Shown here: positions 53,776 to 64,000 of the stretch, in pieces
Numbering within the stretch: position 1 is the stretch's first letter
Layout: the number at the start of each line of letters is the position of its first letter
Origin: Margaritifera margaritifera
Lineage: Eukaryota; Mollusca; Bivalvia; Unionida; Margaritiferidae
Assembly (NCBI GenBank): GCA_029931535.1
Contig: JAQPZY010001344.1
Coordinates: 518,001 to 582,000 of the forward strand
DNA length: 64,000 bases
Direction of reading: 5' to 3'
Made by a program: the position numbers and the translations under genes
The notes under the pieces: model-generated
Seen by the model: the letters and a program-made list of their open reading frames with translations, nothing else
Databases searched by the model: none
Told to the model about the DNA's origin: nothing

Positions 53776-54009
53776 AGACTCAACTTCTCGCCGTACTGAG
53801 TAGGAACGCTCACTAGTAGCATCAATCGGAACGTCTTAGGTTATTTCTGTGAGACAAAAATATGCCTCGGATGTATGTCGGCGCAGTAATTTACAGAAAA
53901 AGCATACATTTTGTTCGCCATAAATTTCTCCGCAAGAAAAGAAACCCCAATCTATTTTGAACCACTTCGGCTATTTCTACGATTGGATTGCCTGTGTGAT
54001 TGACTGATC

Positions 54010-54398
54010 AGTTGTGAATTAATAATAATAATAATAATGATGACTTAATAGAGATCTTATTCTTTTAAAAAGCTCTAAGCGCTTTACAACATAACGTTAA
54101 CACATAAAGGCATTGAAAAAAAAAACAGTTTGCATACAGACAACATATAAAAACATGAAAATATCTCACAAACAATATCAAAGACAAATGAATTATTACA
54201 CACAAAAAAACATGAAACATGAATTTGCAATACAGTTTCAATCTTACACTAATGGCCAATGGTAAATGACAAATTTATTCTTGCTGATGGAAAAGATGCG
54301 TCTTGAGAGCACTCTTGAATGTGATCATGGTCTCTTTGTGTCTGAGATCAAGAGGCAGTTCATTCCAAGTAGCTGGGCCCTGATATGCAAATGAACGA
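54010..54398 (-). mobile_element. 5'-truncated LINE, 3' end with (TTA)n tail
   Basis: On the minus strand the end of an ORF2 reads SFAYQGPATWNELPLDLR (about 54340-54395) then TFKSALKTHLF, a common C-terminus of Jockey/CR1-type reverse transcriptases, followed by a stop and about 250 bases of 3' untranslated sequence ending in TTA repeats (54020-54040). This is the usual form of a 5'-truncated insertion. Confidence 0.8.
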
Positions 54399-54418
54399 AT
54401 TAAAAAATAGTTTTCTGC

Positions 54419-54529
54419 ATTCGCGACTTCTCGGTCAATCCTTGTTGCGTAAATAGTCGAGTTGATCCGACCGCGCTATCGGCATACATTCGAGGTATTA
54501 TCGGTAGGATTGACCTCGAAGTTGCGAAT
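54419..54529 (-). mobile_element. Small hairpin MITE, copy 2
   Basis: Inverse-orientation copy of the 12782-12894 element. Ends ATTCGCGACTTCTCGGTCAA and the complement of attgacctcgaagttgcgaat. It abuts the truncated LINE. Confidence 0.7.
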
Positions 54530-56685
54530 GTAATATCATATGTGGCCGGCATCTTTCAGTTTCACCAGTGTGGTATTTACATCGGTTTTTCATCCATTAT
54601 TTTAAGAAATTGAAAAATTATTAAGTCTACTCGAGTGATAATTTTCACGACAAAACTATCCAAACGATTCTTTTATAAGGTTAATTTTTCGGCATTTATC
54701 TTTATTATTTCAGATAGACCTTTTATCCAATAGTCTACCCTTTGGGGGATTTAAGCATACTCCTTTGAGCGGGTTAGCTTTCGTTGGAAGGATAATACCA
54801 CTGCCATAACACTGTAAATTTGGTGGTGAAATGCCACCTGGAGAAAACCGTACGCGTTGATAAATGCATCACACTCAGTTTTGACTGCATTTTTCTGCCA
54901 TAATTTCTTAACAATGGCTTCAGTGCAGAATGTGAAGATTTTGCTTAATACGCAGGAGAAAAAAGGTCGGGAATTCTTTACCAGCAGTGATGGAGCGCAG
55001 GTCTGACAACGTAACAAAGTAAAACGCAACAGACGTCACAATATACCGATGTCGTTACAATGAAACCGATCTATAGTCTGGTTCATAATCCCTCGTTTTT
55101 TATTGAATTTAAATATGTGATTACAGAAGAAGGTAGGACCTGTCAATGTGCTCCTGTATTATTGCGCGGAGACGTTGGGCTAAGGTTTAGATGACCCAGG
55201 GGTCAAAACAACCTTACGGTATGAGTGGTGAGGAGCGTAGTATTTAAGCCCGTTACCGTTATTTCAATCAACCTTTTACACCGGACCAAGTTACTGAGCA
55301 ATTAAAGGTTTATTGAAATAAGACATTGATGAGATTATTACGTACACAAGTCAATTGCTCGTTACATCTGGACGCATTAATACCCTGTTCATTGTTTTAT
55401 CACAATGGTAGATAAGCCCCTTGCAATATTAATTATATCAGCGTTACAGCTGGACGCATTAAAACCTTGTTAATTGTTTTATCAAACAGGCTGATAGGCC
55501 CGAACGAAAGCAAATTTATATTTAATCGTTAGGATGGGCACGTGTCTTCTGTTTGAGGTGATAAACGTTTCTTTAAGGAGTTATTTCAAACAAATTTTGC
55601 TGAAAAATCGGTACGGACCTTTTCAATTTACACATTTTTTACGAGAATTTGTCGGTCATTTTTAAATATACGCTTTATTGCTGGCAATTTGGTACGACCG
55701 CGACCGTCATGTATGTTTGCCTCGAACTTACGTCCATATTCCTTATTCCGCCAATATCTTTTAACCTAAAGACTCAATCATTACTCAAAACTCAGTCTCT
55801 GGAAATCATCCTTTCTTTAGAGAAAAGGACTGAAAGATTTCCAACAATATTTTGTAGGAGAAAAGTAGACAAATTTTAAATTTTCATCCAGGTATCTTGA
55901 ATGGCTTTTAAGTTACAAGTGCAGCATCAATCTCAGCCTTGATGACTTTGTGAATTCAAGACATAAGGTTATAAATCCTGGGTTTGAGAATGACGCTAGA
56001 TTACACGCATGCGTTGACGTTACAGCCGTGCAAATTGTCAATCTTTACAGGTAACACAAGTTATATAAGACACACAAGGACTTGGATTTTTCCAAACATT
56101 GTTTTTTTTTATTTTTTTTTATTTATTTTTTTTTCAATCCAGAATAACAACGCAAATGTTCAAACCGCACGCAACCAAGCTTTCCTGACTAATGATCAAA
56201 TATATGTTTGACGTAAAATGCTTGGCAGAAACAGTGTATTTTGTGTGCTGTTTTTTGTTAGTTATGCAATAATATATCAATGAGAAGCGGTAAATGATTG
56301 CTTCTGTTGTTGACTTGTTTTCTTTCATCTACTGCTTCAAATAAGGTTGAGGGCGGTCGGTTACCTGTCAGTGTGCACGTGATTGCAAAGATTCCATGAC
56401 GCAGAATCAGAGCTCCAATGGTACAGATCATCTAATGGTCAATCCTTTCTACTGTAAACATGGTAAACAACGCTAGAGAAAGTGCAAAAAGTTCATCAAG
56501 AAAAACTAAATAGATACATATTTTGTTTTGCGCACATACCTGCCAGCTAATGTTCAAAATGTAGTAGATGTTGTTTGGAAGAAGAAATTCCGTTATCTAT
56601 TGCCAGATTTACAGAACATGAATATGCTAATGAGCATACACCACTTTAACAAATGTCAACATTTTTGCATTGTAAATAATGCATA
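54530..56685. other. Intronic, nothing recognised
   Basis: A two-copy diverged phrase is seen at 55365-55500 (agcgttacagctggacgcatt; accttgttaattgttttatca). No coding segment with a recognisable domain. Confidence 0.5.
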
Positions 56686-56687
56686 AT

Positions 56688-58705
56688 GGTACTCAGAGTA
56701 TGTAATGTCGTATACATATACCTCAGAGTATGTAATGTAGTAAACATTGACCTCAGAGTATGTAATGTAGTATACATAGACCTCAGTGTATGTAATGTAG
56801 TATATACATACCTCAGAGTATGTAATGTCGTATACATAGACCTCAGTGTATGTAATGTAGTATACATATACCTCAGAGTATGTAATGTAGTATATACAGA
56901 CCTCAGTGTATGTAATGTAGTATATATATACCTCAGTGTATGTAATGTAGTATATACAGACCTCAGTGTATGTAATGTAGTATATACAGACCTCAGTGTA
57001 TGTAATGTAGTATATATATACCTCAGAGTATGTAATGTAGTATATACAGACCTCAGTGTATGTAATGTAGTATATATATACCTCAGTGTATGTAATGTAG
57101 TATACATATACCTCAGAGTATGTAATGTAGTATACATAGACCTCAGTGTATGTAATGTAGTATACATATACCTCAGAGTATGTAATGTAGTATATACAGA
57201 CCTCAGTGTATGTAATGTAGTATATATATACCTCAGAGTATGTAATGTAGTATTCATAGACCTCAGAGTATGTAATGTAGTATTCATAGACCTCAGAGTA
57301 TGTAATGTAGTGTAGACCTCAGAGTATGTAATGTAGTATACATATACCTCAGAGTATGTAATGTAGTATATATATACCTCAGAGTATGTAATGTAGTATT
57401 CATAGACCTCAGAGTATGTAATGTAGTATACATAGACCTCAGAGTATGTAATGTAGTATACATAGACCTCAGAGTATGTAATGTAGTATATATATACCTC
57501 AGAGTATGTAATGTATGATACATAGACCTCAGAGTATGTAATGTAGTATACATAGACCTCAGAGTATGTAATGTAGTATACATAGACCTCAGCTTATGTA
57601 ATGTAGTATACATAGACCTCAGAGAATGTAATGTAGTATTCATAGACCTCAGAGTATGTAATGTAGTATACATAGACCTCAGAGTATGTAATGTAGTATA
57701 CATAGACCTCAGAGTATGTAATGTATTAAACATAGACCTCAGAGTATGTAATGTAGTATACATAGACCTCAGAGTATGTAATGTAGTATACATAGATCTC
57801 AGAGTATGTAATGTAGTATTCATAGACCTCAGAGTATGTAATGTAGTATACATAGACCTCAGAGTATGTAATGTAGTATTCATAGACCTCAGAGTATGTA
57901 ATGTAGTGTACATAGACCTCAGAGTATGTAATGTAGTATACATAGACCTCAGAGTATGTAATGTAGTATACATAGACCTCAGAGTATGTAATGTAGTATA
58001 CATAGACCTCAGAGTATGTAATGTAGTATTCATAGACCTCAGAGTATGTAATGTAGTATACATATACCTCAGAGTATGTAATGTAGTATTCATAGACCTC
58101 AGAGTATGTAATGTAGTATACATAGACCTCAGAGTATGTAATGTAGTATACATAGACCTCAGAGTATGTAATGTAGTATACATAGACCTCAGAGTATGTA
58201 ATGTAGTATACATAGACCTCAGAGTATGTAATGTATTATACATAGACCTCAGAGTAGGTAATGTATTATACATAGACCTCAGAGTATGTAATGTAGTATA
58301 CATAGACCTCAGAGTATGTAATGTATTATGCATAGACCTCAGAGTAGGTAATGGAGTATACATAGACCTCAGAGTATGTAATGTAGTATACATAGACCTC
58401 AGAGTATGTAATGTAGTATACATAGATCTCAGAGTATGTAATGTATTAAACATAGACCTAAGAGTATGTAATGTAGTATTCAATGACCTTAGAGTATGTA
58501 ATGTAGTATACACAGACCTCAGAATATGTAATGTAGTATACACAGACCTCAGAGTATGTAATGTAGTATATACATACCTCAGAGTATGTAATGTAGTATA
58601 CATAGACCTCAGTGTATGTAATGTAGTATACATAGACCTCAGAGTATGTAATGTAGTTAGTATACATAGACCTCAGAGTATGTAATGTATTATACATCGA
58701 CCTCA
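56688..58705. repeat. 30-bp minisatellite, about 67 copies
   Basis: Unit cctcagagtatgtaatgtag followed by tatacataga, with common cagtgta, tatatata and tattcata variants. The left third is enriched in tatacaga/tatatata variants arranged in alternation. Because 30 is divisible by three it is open in frames on both strands for up to 446 codons (10-residue repeats such as MYTTLHTLRS), which is not evidence of a gene. Confidence 0.97.
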
Positions 58706-58861
58706 GACCAAGGTTTTAAGATAGTCATCAACTAATATTCAGAAATTCCGGTGGCTCATGCAAACTTTTGTTCGTAATTCTCAACTGACGGTTTTATTTA
58801 TCAAAATAGTATATTTACAATTACATTGCTACTGTTACTGTGCCTCTCGTAAAATAGCATC

Positions 58862-59255
58862 AGTACACATTGACTAGTATTTAGCATAAACAGTACACAT
58901 TGATTGGTATTTATCATAAACAATACACATTGAGTAGTATTTATCATAAACAGTACACATTGACTAGTATTTAGCATAAACAGTATACATTGACTAGTAT
59001 TTAGTATGAACAGTACACATTGACTAGTGTTTAGCATAAACAGTACACATTGACTAGTATTTAGCATAAACAGTACACATTGACTAGTAATTAGCATAAA
59101 CAGTACACATTGACTAGTATTTAGCATGAACTGTACACATTGACTAGTATTTAGTATGAACAGTACACATTGACTAGTATTTAGCATAAACATTACACAT
59201 TGACTAGTATTTCGTGTTAACAGTACACATTGACTAGTATTTAGCATAAACTTAA
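58862..59255. repeat. 30-bp minisatellite, 13 copies, unrelated unit
   Basis: Unit cagtacacattgactagtat followed by ttagcataaa. It lies only about 160 bp from the larger 30-bp array but the units do not match. Confidence 0.96.
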
Positions 59256-59995
59256 GAGGAATTGTTTTGAATTCTACACTTTGTAAACCTGGTCAAATGC
59301 TTTTAAATTAACTTTCCAACAAGATAGAGACGAGTAAAAAAAACAATCACTTTAGGGTATGTTGACTTTGTTGTTACGTGTCCCCCCTAAATCTGTCGTT
59401 TAATGGATTTTAGTTAATTGCAATCGATACATCGGAAATCAGTCTGTATCTGGCATGTGATAGTGGTGGTGAGAATGGGTGGTTTTTTTGTTTTTTTCCT
59501 CAACAAAGCTGTGACAGGTAGTGCACGGTATTTTCGATCCAAATGTTGATGTAGCATCAGAATTCAAAACGTATATGTATCGATATAAACAAGACCGTAT
59601 CGAACATGTGATAGAGTTTTTAATATATAAACAAGATACAAGTTATGGGAGGGACATTTCATTATGGTAAAGCTTTATACTGCTTCAATTAGAATAAAAA
59701 AAGTGGAGTAACTCTTCAACATTTTGAATGTATTTATGCCTAGACTTTATGGCATAATTTTTTTAGGAGACTGTTGTATAATTCGATAAAAGTGTATGAT
59801 ACATGATGTAGGAACAGAGGCTCGTAGTGAATCGGCCGTATGGCGCTAATATTTTAAGGAAGAGTACATGGTTTATCGCAAATTAAAGCCTTGGATATAC
59901 AGCTTGTCTTATGTCTTGATTTTACATTGCATTAGGTCTGATTGCAAAACTTTTGCAAAGCCAAATAGTTGTGTGTGTGTGTGTGTGTGTGTGTT

Positions 59996-60075
<80 letters not shown>

Positions 60076-61000
60076 GAATGTTTCTATGACCGTAAGCCTT
60101 CTTCTACTGGTGTTTCATGTTTGAATACTTTCGGGAGGCAGTCTATTTAATAATTTTGATTACTATTCAAAGCCATCGTGTCCACAGCTCTGTTCCGTCA
60201 TTGTAGAAGAGTCTTTGCAACACGCATGTGGAAAGAGAGACAGAGAGAAGAGAGCGCTTAAAGCTAAGTTAGTTTGAACCTCGATAGTTATATGTTCAAA
60301 TGTCCATTTTCAAAGGCTCGCAGTTTTTATTGTGTCGAAATTAAAGGATTTGCAAGGAAATAGATTTCGCATTAACCAGTGACCTAATCCTCTTAAATTC
60401 GATCTACTTTTTTCTCACCATGACTTAACTTAAACGATGATTTTCATCTCCTAAGACACTTGTACGTTCATTCCTCTAATAAGTTGATAGCGAATGCAAC
60501 TGTCTCAAAGAAACAAAGCAACGCTCATGATCAGAAAGCACAGCTGTTTCCCATATATACAAATTTGTCATGAAGACATGAGATTTTGTCTTGTATAAAC
60601 CACGAATATCATATTACAACATATGTCAAGTAAACATAGATTCATGGTTCTTGGTCTGTTGGAACAAAATGTGTCTTACTTAAGCCAAAATGAATTGAGT
60701 TTGCCTGAGCGGAAGCCTTATATCTCATTTCTTTGAACCTTCTCATAAGTTGTATTTTTTAAACCATACTTATATTATATCTCATACAGGATTTTTATTG
60801 ATGTTTACAAAACTGCCTCTAAATATTTGCCATAGAAGGTTTACATCAAATTGTACACCTACATATGACCACTCTAAACCTAGAGTGTTCGTTGTATTTT
60901 TTGTTGTTATTGTTTTCGAAGAGAGCAGTAGATAAAAAAGCAAGAAGATTTATTACAAAAAGAGAGAAACTTACAGGCTCTTATTTTTTTAAACAATGCT

Positions 61001-61005
<5 letters not shown>
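59256..61005. other. Intronic, nothing recognised; (TG)n at 59970-60073
   Basis: Apart from the TG microsatellite, no coding or mobile sequence could be identified. Confidence 0.55.
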
Positions 61006-61084
<79 letters not shown>

Positions 61085-61269
61085 AAACCTGTCCTAACGG
61101 TCACCTTTAGTAAGCGGTCACCTGTTCGCAACATCCATTCTAATTTCCTCTTGGCAAATTTCCTATATAAATGCACTGTATGTAAAGGTCACCTGCCTTT
61201 CGCGGTCAGGTGTTTCCAAACCAAACAATGGTTTGTCCCTGCCTTAAGCGGTCACTGGCGCGTATCTAC

Positions 61270-61974
61270 TGTTACGACTTTAGGTCTTAAAATAATGTAA
61301 CAGAAAGAAAGTGAAACCAACAGTGTAAGTAAAATCAACAAGCAAGTTATTTCTTGAAAATTAAAATGAAAAAAGACACTTACAATAACATGAATTAAAG
61401 TCCAAATAATCCAATAATTCTAAGTGTCCTACTCACAAATCCTAAATATAGAATGTTCCGAATGAATTCCAGTAGCCTTGAATGTCCAAATTTGCTAGTA
61501 GTCTTGAATGTTCTGGTATGCCTGAATGATGTAATCCAGAATATCTTTGAATAAATTCACATAAATCCCAAAGTCAAGTACTAATCCAATATGAGAATCA
61601 GCACTTTCAAATAATTAATTCCTCTCTCTGAATTTGCTCTGAATTTTCACAACACAACTATAAACATCTGATTATTAAAATGATTCTTCATAAACTGACC
61701 ATTTGAACAAGAATGAAATATTGTCCACTAAAATCTCTATATAGATACACAAGTCACGTGACAGAATGTTCTAGAATATGAGTAACTCTAAAGGAAAATT
61801 CCGCTGCGTACGTGATTTTTCTGACGTCAAGACATGGAAAATAACAATCTAATTGTTACATGCTATGTAAACAAGACTGACCTTGAACTTAAATGCAGTA
61901 AATGTGTTGTTTACAAAATGACTAAAGTGCAACTTACCTCATGGACACATATTATAAATTCAATATACATAACA
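61270..61974 (+). mobile_element. LTR-like repeat, copy C, 705 bp
   Basis: Begins TGTTACGACTTTAGGTCTTA and ends aatatacataaca, matching copies A and B throughout. The possible target duplication is ctac against ctaa, imperfect. It interrupts the TIR element. Confidence 0.7.
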
Positions 61975-62207
61975 CTAAAGTGACCGCTCGGTATTTGCTT
62001 CATGAGGAAGGGATTGTTTAGATATAGGAATATCATGTGAATCGATGTGCAAACATTTCTTATCTCGCTTGTACTCACCGTACTGCAGTCAGGTTGATAA
62101 TGTAACTCAAAGGTGTAAATATGTCACATTCGAAAGCGAGGCAAGTTTTATCATTAGGGTAGAGGGTCAAAGCAATTCGTTTGCTGGATGGTGGGAAAAG
62201 TAGTTGT

Positions 62208-62232
62208 GGGTTAGGGTTAGGGTTAGGGTTAG
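62208..62232. repeat. Short interstitial (TTAGGG)4
   Basis: Four tandem copies of the metazoan telomere unit lie within the TIR element. Confidence 0.9.
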
Positions 62233-62867
62233 TCGTGTTATCACAGCAGAAATGGAAGTCGCCTTTTGTGCCAGCGTGACAGGTACAGTTCGATATCTTC
62301 ATCTATTTGCCTGTGAATTAAAGCTATCTCTGAAGAAAAAAGATCGTCTTTGAGATAAGAGTTACATCCCTTTTCATTAGGGTCAGGGGTCATTCAATAT
62401 TTCAAACTTGTATGTAAAGATAGGCGAAGTTTCGGTCACAAAGAATATTCATATCCGGCTTCTTTTAATTTCATATTCATCACAGGTCTCTCACATAAAC
62501 CGATTGTCTTTTGAGCTCTGCGATTTGAGCAATTGACTAATCCAGATATTGCTTTTAAAACGTGAATACAATAGAATACAATAGATCAGTGCATATTAGA
62601 AGTCAGTGATGATTTAATTTATTGGATGGATTAAAGTGAGCAGGACACAGTAATCTTGTGTGTAACATAAATTTGGGAGAGAACAACATATACGCGTAAT
62701 TTATGATTTTCTTGTATAGTGAGCATAAAACGATCTTACGCTAATGATATTCAGTGCATGGTATTTGTTCAAAAACCAAGTTTAAAAGGTCAACCTGTGT
62801 ACCGAGGTCACCTGTGTGCAAAGGCGAGTTTTTCCTTCTCCCATAGATGGCCGCTAGTGACAGGTTT

Positions 62868-62921
<54 letters not shown>

Positions 62922-62994
62922 CTATGCACAAGTGTATATTAATTTCCTGATATTTTAAAGGAATTTACAGTAGTTTGTTATTCTTTTTTAACAG

Positions 62995-63378
62995 CGGATG
63001 TCAGACATGTACAAGATTCAGGAGAATAAAATCAAACTAGACATAGGGGGCCACCAGTTTACTACATCCTTACTGACACTCACGAAAGATCCCAACTCCA
63101 TGCTTGCCGCCATGTTTAGTGGGCGTCACGTGCTTCGCTCAGATTCTGACGGAAGTTATTTCATCGACAGAGATGGCGTGCATTTCCGGTACATACTAAA
63201 CTATCTTCGAGATGGATGCATCAAGGAAGGCACGTTGCCAAATGACGAAAACGTATGGAGAGAACTCTTAATTGAAGCTGAATATTATCAAACAGAAGGA
63301 CTTGTCAAGCATTTGAGATCATTGTTAGGAGGGACTATTTCAAGATCTAGTAGCACGACTGAAGAAGGGGCAGAGTAA
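62995..63378 (+). CDS. KCTD-type BTB/T1 exon, last coding exon of the DUSP/BTB fusion gene
   Basis: Opens after a strong acceptor (cttttttaacag|CGG) in phase 0, matching the donor at 52578, and runs 127 codons to TAA at 63376. Residues equivalent to about 426-526 of the joined protein form a complete BTB/T1 domain of the KCTD family: KLDIGGHQFTTS, SMLAAMFSGRHVL, YFIDRDGVHFRYILNYLRDG, then ELLIEAEYYQ and GLVKHL. A Ser/Thr/Glu-rich tail ends the protein. KCTD BTB domains form tetramers or pentamers, and many bind cullin-3 as ubiquitin-ligase adaptors. ATG at 62998 is the second codon of the exon, so an independent short KCTD-like protein from a separate promoter is the main alternative; in the intact-gene reading this Met is internal. 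A stop lies upstream of the acceptor in this frame, so the domain must be reached by splicing or by starting here. Confidence 0.9.
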   Translation, partial: RMSDMYKIQENKIKLDIGGHQFTTSLLTLTKDPNSMLAAMFSGRHVLRSDSDGSYFIDRDGVHFRYILNYLRDGCIKEGTLPNDENVWRELLIEAEYYQTEGLVKHLRSLLGGTISRSSSTTEEGAE

Positions 63379-63730
63379 GAAGTTTATCTGAAGTAGATTC
63401 TCTATCATAACGAAGAAACTACCATGTTGTGAGTCTATGGATCATTTTCATTAAAAATAATATTTTGTGCATAGTGATTTTGACATGCTGTCTAAAATGC
63501 TGTATTGGGTTGTCGATCAATTCAAACTGCTGGGAACCGTGCTGAGATAATCTTTGTCAGTTCTGAACATGACGATGAATCTTGGAAAAAATTATGCTCA
63601 TTAAAAATAATTTTCACTCATAGTGTTATTCGTTTTCTTTTGAAAATAATATTATAGTCTGCTGAAACTGCCTAAAAGTGTAATATTGTTAAGAAATAAA
63701 AGTTCTTGTAATTTCTGATAATAAATCAGG
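63379..63730 (+). terminator. 3' UTR with polyadenylation signals
   Basis: AATAAA occurs at 63695-63700 and again at 63720-63725, about 320-350 bases after the stop, a normal place for cleavage and polyadenylation of the DUSP/BTB transcript. Confidence 0.65.
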
Positions 63731-64000
63731 GCTACCACGACATGTATGTATATGGGTTTTCTTGGCGCCTAAGCCTTTATTAGGGCTCCGCATCACCTTT
63801 TTCGTTCGTCTGTCAGTTTGTCAGGCCGTGGGTCCATCCATTCACAATTCTTGTAACCACCAGACCTTTGCAATATTTGCACATATTTGAATGCCATTTG
63901 GTAGGCGAGTTACCAATTAAAGGTAGAAGCACCTTTAAAAAGATTGCGTCTTTTCAGGTCCAGTGTTGATGGAGTTATAGCCTTTATTCCAAACGTTTTA
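63731..64000. other. Downstream flank, possible interspersed repeat
   Basis: Contains ggctccgcatcacctttttc and cgttcgtctgtcagtttgtc, phrases like those of a common invertebrate repeat (compare ggactgacagacagacagac at 14516). No gene is seen. Confidence 0.4.

Larger units (their letters stand above)
61080..62872. mobile_element. TIR element lodged in (TA)n, with a nested LTR-like insertion
   Basis: Left end TAGTCAAACCTGTC (61080) and right end GACAGGTTTGACTA (ending 62872) are perfect inverted repeats of 14 bp, with weaker pairing for a further dozen bases (ctaacggtcacct against aggtggccgct-type sequence). (TA)n tracts flank both sides (61006-61080, 62872-62920), as expected of an element that targets TA-rich DNA. 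Subterminal sequence repeats the phrase ggtcacct/agcggtcac. No transposase is visible, so it is non-autonomous. The LTR-like copy at 61270-61974 is nested within it. Confidence 0.75.
52579..62994 (+). other. Predicted 10.4 kb phase-0 intron of the DUSP/BTB gene
   Basis: Begins GTAGGT and ends with a pyrimidine-rich tract and acag (ttctttttta acag). No further coding exon with recognisable domain was found in it. It is filled by tandem arrays, a LINE 3' end, a hairpin MITE and a TIR element. Small open frames such as 52747-53100 and 55649-55879 lack domains and splice context. Confidence 0.6.

Noticed and set aside
56646..58685. Long open frames on both strands (up to 446 codons) with 10-residue repeats
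   Set aside because: They are the 30-bp minisatellite read in frames without stops; both strands are open and no domain, splice site or non-repeat coding flank exists.

Overview
The window is AT-rich, intron-bearing animal DNA, most likely from a marine invertebrate and probably a bivalve mollusc. This is an inference from content: spliced exons, very many micro- and minisatellites, relics of Polinton/Maverick, Penelope-like and LINE elements, a foldback-rich MITE load, and a GGTTT-rich repeat of a type I associate with bivalve genomes. No ribosomal RNA, intact tRNA, operon or CRISPR array is present. Almost all long open frames are by-products of tandem repeats whose period is a multiple of three.

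Only one convincing host gene is visible, at the right end on the + strand (about 51.3-63.7 kb). A large first coding exon (51334-52578) encodes a USP4/USP15-like DUSP domain, a ubiquitin-like domain and a long charged coiled coil, and ends at a phase-0 donor. The next coding segment (62995-63378) starts at a phase-0 acceptor and encodes a complete KCTD-type BTB/T1 domain and the stop. Read together this is a DUSP-UBL-coiled coil-BTB protein of about 542 residues with no deubiquitinase catalytic domain, plausibly a CUL3-adaptor-like protein. The 10.4 kb intron holds three minisatellites, a LINE 3' end, a small hairpin element, and a TIR element carrying an LTR-like insertion.

The middle (about 17-42 kb) is a graveyard of Polinton/Maverick DNA. 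On the minus strand lie an integrase relic (41.06-42.13 kb), a first family B DNA polymerase relic (32.24-40.25 kb), and a second polymerase relic (22.0-31.6 kb) split by a 5 kb LINE and a SINE. A packaging-ATPase relic is on the plus strand (21.3-21.7 kb), followed leftward by unrecognised coding-looking fragments (17.8-18.9 kb). A hAT-type MITE with a perfect 8-bp target duplication sits inside the integrase.

The most unusual pattern is where the minisatellites sit. A 6.4 kb, roughly 230-copy, 28-bp array grew out of a conserved block of the first polymerase. A 43-bp array grew out of another conserved block of the second polymerase. A 34-bp array begins in the GRH block of the ATPase. Two arrays (18 and 67 bp) grew at the YVDD block of a LINE reverse transcriptase at 7.9-10.4 kb. 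In each case the flanking protein frame resumes on the far side or the repeat unit itself reads as the conserved motif, so the repeats formed in place inside dead mobile-element genes.

The left end (0-17 kb) holds LTR-like copies, short tandem arrays, a LINE relic and a G-rich array of perfect palindromes. The 43-51 kb stretch holds a tRNA-like fragment, a Penelope-like relic and a foldback element, otherwise unassigned AT-rich DNA and microsatellites.
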